From contig NZ_VOEJ01000004.1 of assembly GCF_007846085.1 (NCBI RefSeq), positions 62,001 through 126,000 of the forward strand: a DNA stretch of 64,000 nucleotides. Reading direction: 5' to 3'. Of the stretch, positions 57,680 to 64,000 are shown in pieces; the stretch's first letter is position 1, and each line of letters starts with the position of its first letter. The translations under genes and the position numbers were made by a program. The notes below the pieces were generated by a model, which made no database searches, was not told the origin of the DNA, and saw nothing but the letters and a program-made list of their open reading frames with translations. This stretch comes from Mucilaginibacter pallidiroseus. Its GTDB lineage: Bacteria > Bacteroidota > Bacteroidia > Sphingobacteriales > Sphingobacteriaceae.

Positions 57680-57700
57680 TAATCCACCGATAATTCTCTC

Positions 57701-60700
57701 ATGCCCAATTTTTCGCACTTACACGTACATACCCAATTTTCGCTGCTGGATGGTGCAGCAGACATATCCAAGCTGTACAAGAAAGCCGCTGCCGATGGTA
57801 TGAAGGCCCTTGCCATTACAGACCATGGTAATATGTTTGGGGCATTTAAGTTTGTTGCCGAAGCGGGTAAGCACAACGTAAAACCCATTGTTGGTTGTGA
57901 GTTTTACGTGGTTGAAGACAGGCACATCAAGCAGTTTACCAAAGAGAAAAAAGATAAACGTTACCACCAGCTGATGCTGGCCAAAAATGCCGAAGGCTAT
58001 AAAAACCTTATTAAACTTTGCTCGCTTGGTTACATGGAGGGCCTGTACAGCAAATGGCCGCGTATTGATAAGGAACTGATATTAAAGTACCATAAAGGTA
58101 TCATAGCTACTACCTGCTGCCTGGGTGCATCGGTACCGCAGGCTATACTGCGCGATGGTGAGGCAGCTGCCGAAATTGAGTTTAAGTGGTGGCTCGATTT
58201 GTTTGGCGAAGACTTTTATATAGAGATGCAGCGCCACGACATTCCCGAGCAAAATACGGTGAATGCCGTGCTCATGAAGTTTGCCAAGAAGTACAATGTT
58301 AAGGTTATCTGCTCAAACGATTCGCACTATGTAGATCAACAAGACTCGAACGCGCATGATATTCTGCTTTGCGTAAACACCGGCGATTTGCAAAGCACCC
58401 CTATAGCTACCGATGAAGAAGGTGGTAAGGGCTACCGTTTTGGTTTTACCAACGACCAGTTTTACTTTAAAACGCAGGAAGAAATGGGCAAACTGTTCCA
58501 TGATATTCCGGAGTCGCTTGATAATACCAACGAGATTGTTGACAAGGTTGACGTGCTGAAGCTTAAGCGCGATATCCTGCTACCCAATTACCAGATCCCA
58601 CCTGAGTTTAAGATCCACAGCGATATAACACCGGATGCGGATACCCTTAACCAGTGGGAGTATTTAAAGCACTTAACGTTTACCGGCGCAAAAGAGCGCT
58701 ATATTGATATAAGCCCCGAGGCAGAAGAGCGTATCAACTTCGAGTTGTTTACCATCCGTACCATGGGTTTTGCAGGGTACTTTTTAATTGTAGCCGATTT
58801 TATTAAGGCAGGGCGCGACATGGGCGTATTCATAGGACCGGGCCGTGGATCGGCAGCCGGGTCTGTGGTAGCGTATTGTATAGGTATTACCAATATCGAT
58901 CCGCTTAAGTATAACCTGCTTTTCGAGCGTTTCCTAAACCCCGACCGTAAATCGATGCCGGATATTGATACGGATTTTGATGATGCAGGCCGCCAGCGTG
59001 TTATTGATTACGTGGTTGATAAATATGGTAAAAACCAGGTAGCGCAGATCATTACCTATGGATCAATGGCTGCACGTACCAGTATCCAGGATGTGGGCCG
59101 CGTGCTTGATATGCCCTTAAGCGAGGTAAATGCCATGAAAAAGCTTGTGCCCGAAACTTTGGGTATAAATCTTAAAACGGCAATTGACCAGGTGCCCGAG
59201 CTACAGGAAATATACAAGGCAAATGACCTGCGTGGTACCGTGCTGCGCGAGGCCGAGAAACTGGAAGGATCTGTACGTAACACGGGTGTGCACGCTGCCG
59301 GTATCATTATTGCTCCTTATGACCTTACCGAAATTGTACCGGTTGCTACCGCAAAGGACTCCGACCTGCTGGTTACCCAGTATGATGGCCGTGTAATTGA
59401 AGATGCAGGCGTTATCAAGATGGACTTTTTGGGCCTTAAAACCCTTACCATTATTAAGGATGCGCTGCGGTTGATCAAGCAAAATCACGGCATTGAGATA
59501 GATATCGACTACATTCCCCTGGAGGATGAACAAACATATGCGCTTTACCAGCGCGGTGATACCAATGGCACCTTCCAGTTTGAAAGTGATGGTATGCAAA
59601 TGTACCTGCGCGACCTTAAGCCCGATAAGTTTGAGGATTTGATTGCCATGAACGCGCTTTACCGCCCGGGCCCGATAGAGTATATACCCAACTTCATCAA
59701 ACGTAAACATGGCCAGGAGCCGATAGTGTTTGACCTTGAGGACATGGAAGAATACCTGGGCGAAACCTATGGCATAACCGTGTACCAAGAGCAAGTGATG
59801 CTTTTGTCGCAAAAGTTAGCAGGATTTAGTAAAGGCGACGCCGACGTTTTACGTAAGGCAATGGGTAAAAAGCAAATTGAGGTACTTAACAAAATGGAGG
59901 CCCAGTTTATGGACGGGGCCATGGCTAAGGGCCATCCTAAAGATAAGCTTACTAAAATTTGGACCGACTGGAAAGCTTTTGCGCAATACGCTTTCAATAA
60001 ATCGCACTCCACATGCTACGCTTTTGTAGCCTACCAAACGGCTTACCTAAAAGCGCATTATCCGCCGGAGTATATGGCTGCGGTATTAAACAACCAAAAC
60101 AGTTTGGAGAAGCTTACCTTTTTTATGGAGGAAGCGCGCCGCATGGGTATCGAGGTACTAGGCCCGGATATTAATGAGAGTGATATGTCGTTCTCGGTTA
60201 ACAAGCGCGGGCAAATTCGTTTTGGCCTTGCGGGTGTAAAAGGCGTTGGTGAAAAGGCTGTTGAAAGCATTATTGAGGTACGTAACGAGGGCGGCCCCTA
60301 CAAAAGCGTTTATGATTTTGCCCAACGCTCAAATACGCGCTCCGTTAACCGTAAATCGTATGAGAACCTGGTTTACGGTGGTGCTTTTGATGAGTTTGGC
60401 ATACGCCGTTCGCAATTCTTTGCTAAAACAGAAAACGGCCTGCTAACAGGGGTGGAGCGTTTAATTAAATACGCTAACGATTATCAAAACACGCAAAACA
60501 GCTCGCAGTCGTCATTATTTGGCGGTTCGGTAGCGTCATACATTCCTGAACCGGCCATGCCGGAGGCCGAAGAATGGGGACTAATTGAGAAGTTGAAGTA
60601 CGAGAAAGACGTAATAGGAATTTACCTAACAGGCCACCCTTTGGATAACTATCGGTTCGAGATGGGTAAATACTGTAATACCACCATTACCGAATTGAAA

Positions 60701-61291
60701 GTGCTGCAAAAGGCACGATCTGGCGAGGGGGGGGAAGAGGTAATGGCCAAATTTGCTGAACTGCGCAAACGCGGCGAAATATGCATTGGCGGTTTAGTTA
60801 CCAGCGTACAGCACAAATTTACCAAAATGGGCAAACCTTTTGGCGCATTTGTATTGGAAGATTATAATGACTCGTACGAGTTTGCCTTTTTTGGTGAGGA
60901 TTATGCCAAGTTCCGCAATATGTTGGTAGAAGGCTACTTTATGCACATCAAGGGTAATATTGAAGAAAAATTCCGGCAGAAGGATAACTGGGATTTGCGG
61001 GTAACCAGCATGAGTTTACTATCTGAAATGCGCGATAAACTAAGCAAATCATTGACGGTGTGTGTTGATGTACGCCAGCTGAACAGCCAATTTTTAAACA
61101 GCCTGGAACAAGCTATAAATACCAATAATGAAAAGTACCCGTCAAAAAGCTGTACCCTCAAATTCAAAGTAATGGATGGAGAAGAATCGATGACGGTTGA
61201 TCTGTCGTCCAAGTTGGTTAAGGTAAGCCCAAGCGATGAATTGATGGAGGATATTTACAATCTTACCAGCCTAAGGGCAGTATTGCAGTAA
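57701..61291 (+). CDS. dnaE: DNA polymerase III subunit alpha
   Basis: 1196 residues, DnaE1 type. PHP domain at the N-terminus (FSHLHVHTQFSLLDGAADI, ITDHGNMFGAFKF), then the palm with D421 and D423 in MPDIDTDFDD and GPGRGSAAGSVVAYC, the finger, and IKRKHGQEPI. The beta-binding and OB-fold part ends GAFVLEDYNDSYEFAFFGEDYAKF. No frameshift. An eight-G run at 60727-60734 lies in the C-terminal third (GEGGEEV). Confidence 0.97.
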   Translation: MPNFSHLHVHTQFSLLDGAADISKLYKKAAADGMKALAITDHGNMFGAFKFVAEAGKHNVKPIVGCEFYVVEDRHIKQFTKEKKDKRYHQLMLAKNAEGYKNLIKLCSLGYMEGLYSKWPRIDKELILKYHKGIIATTCCLGASVPQAILRDGEAAAEIEFKWWLDLFGEDFYIEMQRHDIPEQNTVNAVLMKFAKKYNVKVICSNDSHYVDQQDSNAHDILLCVNTGDLQSTPIATDEEGGKGYRFGFTNDQFYFKTQEEMGKLFHDIPESLDNTNEIVDKVDVLKLKRDILLPNYQIPPEFKIHSDITPDADTLNQWEYLKHLTFTGAKERYIDISPEAEERINFELFTIRTMGFAGYFLIVADFIKAGRDMGVFIGPGRGSAAGSVVAYCIGITNIDPLKYNLLFERFLNPDRKSMPDIDTDFDDAGRQRVIDYVVDKYGKNQVAQIITYGSMAARTSIQDVGRVLDMPLSEVNAMKKLVPETLGINLKTAIDQVPELQEIYKANDLRGTVLREAEKLEGSVRNTGVHAAGIIIAPYDLTEIVPVATAKDSDLLVTQYDGRVIEDAGVIKMDFLGLKTLTIIKDALRLIKQNHGIEIDIDYIPLEDEQTYALYQRGDTNGTFQFESDGMQMYLRDLKPDKFEDLIAMNALYRPGPIEYIPNFIKRKHGQEPIVFDLEDMEEYLGETYGITVYQEQVMLLSQKLAGFSKGDADVLRKAMGKKQIEVLNKMEAQFMDGAMAKGHPKDKLTKIWTDWKAFAQYAFNKSHSTCYAFVAYQTAYLKAHYPPEYMAAVLNNQNSLEKLTFFMEEARRMGIEVLGPDINESDMSFSVNKRGQIRFGLAGVKGVGEKAVESIIEVRNEGGPYKSVYDFAQRSNTRSVNRKSYENLVYGGAFDEFGIRRSQFFAKTENGLLTGVERLIKYANDYQNTQNSSQSSLFGGSVASYIPEPAMPEAEEWGLIEKLKYEKDVIGIYLTGHPLDNYRFEMGKYCNTTITELKVLQKARSGEGGEEVMAKFAELRKRGEICIGGLVTSVQHKFTKMGKPFGAFVLEDYNDSYEFAFFGEDYAKFRNMLVEGYFMHIKGNIEEKFRQKDNWDLRVTSMSLLSEMRDKLSKSLTVCVDVRQLNSQFLNSLEQAINTNNEKYPSKSCTLKFKVMDGEESMTVDLSSKLVKVSPSDELMEDIYNLTSLRAVLQ

Positions 61292-61305
61292 GGTATTTAC
61301 AGAAT

Positions 61306-61345
61306 AAGAAGCCCCTTGGTTTATCAACGGGGCTTCTTGTTTTAA
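61306..61345. terminator. Bidirectional terminator between dnaE and the histidine kinase
   Basis: AAGAAGCCCC (61306-61315) pairs with GGGGCTTCTT (61329-61338), followed by GTTTTT. The kinase gene ends at 61355 from the other side, and the hairpin works for it too (TTCTTATTCTG). Confidence 0.88.
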
Positions 61346-61354
61346 GCACAAATA

Positions 61355-63526
61355 TCAAGTTAAAGGTATCTCGAAGTAAAAGGTGGAGCCTACATCCGGC
61401 TCGCTCTCTACCCAAATTTTTCCGTTGTGCCTGGATATGATCTCGGCAGAAAGGTACAAGCCGATACCAAAGCCTGATACCGAACTGGTTTTATGGTTGG
61501 ATACACGGTAAAAGCGTTCAAACAGTTTTTGTACATCCTCCGGCTGTATACCACGGCCCTCGTCTTTAACGCTCACAGTTACTTTACCCTCGCTTTGGTA
61601 GGTGCTTATAAAAATTGATTTGCTGTGGTCGGCATATTTAACGGCGTTGTTTAACAAGTTTGTCACTACCTGTCCGATTTTATCCCTGTCAGCATTTACA
61701 ATTATGCGGCCCGCTGCAGGTTCGAAAACAATATCGTGATTAGGAGATATTAATAAAACATCGCCTGATACCTCATAAAGCAGGTCATTAAGATCGAATT
61801 CCTCTTTGCTCAGCAAAATTTTACCCGAATCGAGCCTTGAGATGTCAAGAAATCCGCTTATCATCTTGTTCATTTTATCAATTTGCAAGTTGGTTTTGCG
61901 GAGAGCATTAGTAGAAAATTCGTCGCCGGCCTTTTGCAATCTGCTGTTGAGCATTTGTGTATAAGCCTTAATAGATGTCAGGGGAGTTTTAAGCTCATGG
62001 CTAACCATGGCAATAAAGTCGTTTTTCCGTATTTCGTCCTGCTTTTGCTCGGTAATATCCACCAATATTCCGGAAAAGCTTGCAGGGTAATCTGGTGTTA
62101 CGTAAAACATTTTACCGGTTACACGCAGCCACACCCTTTCCTTGCTCATAGGATTATTAACCGGAAATTCAAGATCAAATGGCTTGCTGTTTTTAATGCC
62201 GTTATCAAGCGCATCGGCCACAATTTTACGATGGTCATGGTCAACCATGTTTAGCAGTGCGGCAATGGTTATTTCCTCATTTTTAGGAAGCCCCATTATT
62301 TCTGATGCCCTTAAAGAGAGTGTTACACGGCCGCTATTTGGGTCGGCACTCCAGGTTCCCATACCAGCCGAGTCAATTGCCATCCTGAATTGAACCTGAG
62401 CCCACTCGGTGTGCTTACGGGCAATATAAGTTTCAGTAATATCTTCTAAAATTACCAAAATGCCGCTTACATTACCATCGTTGTCAAATATTGGCTGATA
62501 GGTGGAGTTTACTATGGCTGTACGCGTTTGCCCATCAAGCGTAGGCATTTGCAGCATTACCTCATGGTTTATTTTTGACTGTTTGGTAACAAGCACTTCA
62601 TCCAACCAGTTACCAATGCCCTGGTTATGCACAAAAGGCCGCGCTATGGCATGTGGTTTATCCAAAACATCTTCGCGGCGGCTTCCCCATATGTTTATTA
62701 TGGTATCGTTCGCTTGTTCAATAACATGGTTTGGGCCGGTAAGTACGGCAATACCTATTGGTGCTTTTTCATAAATGTTGGCAAGGCGCTGTTCGCTTAA
62801 TTTCAGTTCAGTGAATAACCCCTGCAACTTCCCGCGGGTGTCGGCTAGTTCATTATTGGCCGACTGGAGTTCCTCGTTAATGGCATTGAGCTCCTCATTT
62901 ATAGCGATGTATTCTTCGTTAAGCGAACTTAACTCATTATTTGCATTGTTAAGCTGCTCATTGGCGCTGTGGTATTCTTCATTTAACGAGGCTACTTCTT
63001 CATTTGTTGAATTGAGTTCGTCGTTTTTTTCCAGGAAAACCGTATTTAGGGCTGTCAGCTCACGATTGGTTTGCTGCAGTTCAAACATCAATTCTTCCCT
63101 TACCCGTTTTGCTTCATCAGCCAGTTTCTTGGCCAGGTAACGCTCGGTTACATCTTGCGCCGTATGAAGGATGCACAGCATATTTCCATCAGCATCCTTA
63201 ATAGCCCGGTAACTAAAATCAAAGTAGGCAGTTTGCAGTTTGCCGTTAATCAGTAATTCGGCAGGCGTATCAACCGCCACGTAGGTTTCCATTGTTTCCC
63301 AAACAGTTTTGAGCAAACCTATAAATTCCTGGGTATTAAGTTCGGGTACAGCTTCGGTAAGAGGCATTCCGACAATATCACGACTGCGTCCCCAAAAAGA
63401 GAGCATAGCATCGTTGGCCATTTCAATAACAAGATCGGCAGATGTGTATATAGCCGTCGCATCTTTTGATAGCGCCAATATTTCGAGTAGTACGCTGTCT
63501 GTTAATCGATGGTTATTAAAAGGCAT
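61355..63526 (-). CDS. PAS-domain sensor histidine kinase with an Asn-rich heptad coiled coil
   Basis: 723 residues from ATG at 63526, no transmembrane segment or signal peptide, so cytoplasmic. Order: PAS1 (about 10-130, ending ILHTAQDVTE), a coiled coil about 145-235 built of about nine consecutive heptads with a near-invariant Asn (STNEEVASLNEEYHSANEQL...), PAS2 (about 240-370, VILEDITE), PAS3 (about 375-490, GILVDITEQK), HisKA with the phosphorylated H510 in MVSHELKTPLTSIKAY, and HATPase_c with VVTNLLNNAVKYA, DEGRGIQPEDVQ and GFGIGLYLSAEI. A partner response regulator is not adjacent. The signal is unknown. Confidence 0.93.
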   Translation of the reverse strand: MPFNNHRLTDSVLLEILALSKDATAIYTSADLVIEMANDAMLSFWGRSRDIVGMPLTEAVPELNTQEFIGLLKTVWETMETYVAVDTPAELLINGKLQTAYFDFSYRAIKDADGNMLCILHTAQDVTERYLAKKLADEAKRVREELMFELQQTNRELTALNTVFLEKNDELNSTNEEVASLNEEYHSANEQLNNANNELSSLNEEYIAINEELNAINEELQSANNELADTRGKLQGLFTELKLSEQRLANIYEKAPIGIAVLTGPNHVIEQANDTIINIWGSRREDVLDKPHAIARPFVHNQGIGNWLDEVLVTKQSKINHEVMLQMPTLDGQTRTAIVNSTYQPIFDNDGNVSGILVILEDITETYIARKHTEWAQVQFRMAIDSAGMGTWSADPNSGRVTLSLRASEIMGLPKNEEITIAALLNMVDHDHRKIVADALDNGIKNSKPFDLEFPVNNPMSKERVWLRVTGKMFYVTPDYPASFSGILVDITEQKQDEIRKNDFIAMVSHELKTPLTSIKAYTQMLNSRLQKAGDEFSTNALRKTNLQIDKMNKMISGFLDISRLDSGKILLSKEEFDLNDLLYEVSGDVLLISPNHDIVFEPAAGRIIVNADRDKIGQVVTNLLNNAVKYADHSKSIFISTYQSEGKVTVSVKDEGRGIQPEDVQKLFERFYRVSNHKTSSVSGFGIGLYLSAEIISRHNGKIWVESEPDVGSTFYFEIPLT

Positions 63527-63744
63527 TAATCAAAATTAGGTATGGTAAAAATAGCTTAAAGCCTGCAATAATTATAATTAGAAGTTAACTTTACTTATTC
63601 CTATTTGCTATCCTGTTAAAACTACGTTAGGCATTGTAAACGTTTTCAACAGCTATTTTAACTGCTTTGAACTTATACGAAACAGAACGTGCTGTCATAT
63701 AGTTAAGTGTTAATAATATAATTGTCACATTGTCATGCCCTCAC

Positions 63745-63776
63745 TTGTGGCAAGCTATTTGAATACTATATATTTG
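63745..63776 (+). promoter_or_regulatory. Promoter of trxA
   Basis: TTG at 63745-63747, a 21-base spacer, TATATTTG at 63769-63776, an exact -7 match. The ATG is at 63803. The 276-bp gap to the kinase gene otherwise shows no feature I can name. Confidence 0.8.
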
Positions 63777-63802
63777 TAACATATTATTAAAAAATAGAAA
63801 TC

Positions 63803-64000
63803 ATGGCTTTAGAAATAACTGATGCAAACTTCGAAGAACTTGTTCTTAAATCAGATAAACCTGTACTTGTAGATTTTTGGGCAGAGTGGTGCGGTCCATG
63901 TAGAATGGTAGGCCCGGTGGTAGAAGATATTGCTAAAGAATACGATGGCAAAGCCGTTGTAGGTAAAGTGAATGTTGACAATAACCCAGGCATATCAATG
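63803..64000 (+). CDS. trxA: Thioredoxin, C-terminus cut by window edge
   Basis: 66 residues before the edge, from ATG at 63803. Opens [33 protein letters not shown], with the redox pair C30 and C33 in WCGPC; followed by the usual [11 protein letters not shown] and a strand GKVNVDNNP. Cytoplasmic thiol-disulphide reductase. The cis-Pro loop is outside the window. The presence of full -33/-7 elements suggests an independent unit. Confidence 0.93.
   Translation, partial: MALEITDANFEELVLKSDKPVLVDFWAEWCGPCRMVGPVVEDIAKEYDGKAVVGKVNVDNNPGISM

Overview
The window looks like chromosome of a Bacteroidota member, most likely family Sphingobacteriaceae (Mucilaginibacter/Pedobacter type). The evidence is Bacteroidota promoters (a -7 box TAnnTTTG, for example at 8710, 11019, 14629, 19191, 47495 and 63769), almost no Shine-Dalgarno sequences except in front of rpsU and hpf, SPII lipoproteins, a TamL/TamB pair, an OMP_b-brl_3-type TonB-dependent receptor, GT117/DUF2723, DUF3467 and GH30/ThuA genes. 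The genus is an inference. The content is overwhelmingly core chromosome. I see no phage, transposase, CRISPR array or rRNA operon.

Layout. 1-5,000: accessory genes, namely a GH30 glycosidase cut by the window edge, a ThuA-like protein, two proteins of unknown role, a HipA-like kinase overlapping a DUF3037 gene, and a small barrel protein. 5,100-5,400: dispersed palindromic repeats. 5,400-8,540: a large membrane protein of the DUF2723/TMEM260 type. 8,755-11,672: tRNA-Gln, prs, ctc (bL25), a 490-bp repeat block, and pth. 11,719-17,423: a TonB-dependent receptor whose signal peptide is broken by an apparent one-base deletion, an ArsC/Spx-like protein, an M1 peptidase and a CarboxypepD_reg protein. 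17,501-32,862: the central information-processing island, rpsU-xerC-hpf, four tRNAs, tuf, tRNA-Trp, secE-nusG-rplK-rplA-rplJ-rplL-rpoB-rpoC. 32,870-41,178: DUF3467, rfbD-rfbA, miaA, a pRiA4-ORF3-like acidic protein, cca, tsaC-like, a GT9 glycosyltransferase, dapD and an S4 protein. 41,180-41,411: 2.5 tandem copies of a MITE-like repeat. 41,547-45,329: nucleotide-sugar dehydrogenase and kdsD-kdsB-kdsA. 45,343-49,970: small membrane proteins, guaD, an OmpH-like lipoprotein, gyrB and a retropepsin-like protease. 50,035-57,479: tamL-tamB. 57,701-64,000: dnaE, a PAS histidine kinase and the start of trxA.

How the genes work together. Translation and transcription dominate (tRNAs, EF-Tu, ribosomal proteins, RNA polymerase, NusG, SecE, HPF, Pth, Cca, MiaA, TsaC-like). 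A second theme is the envelope: Kdo synthesis (kdsD, kdsB, kdsA), nucleotide sugars (rfbA, rfbD, UDP-sugar dehydrogenase), a heptosyltransferase-like GT9, TamL/TamB, an OmpH-like lipoprotein, a TonB receptor, and dapD for peptidoglycan/lysine precursors.

The most interesting signals are not protein families. They are (i) strong Shine-Dalgarno sequences on rpsU and hpf in a lineage that normally ignores them, (ii) intergenic inverted repeats built from short degenerate words, including one between each neighbouring tRNA and two related copies at rplL-rpoB and dapD-GT9, (iii) a shared promoter-proximal leader layout on both tRNA units, (iv) a nested inverted repeat running into the start codon of the frameshifted TonB receptor, and (v) the overlapping HipA-like/DUF3037 pair.
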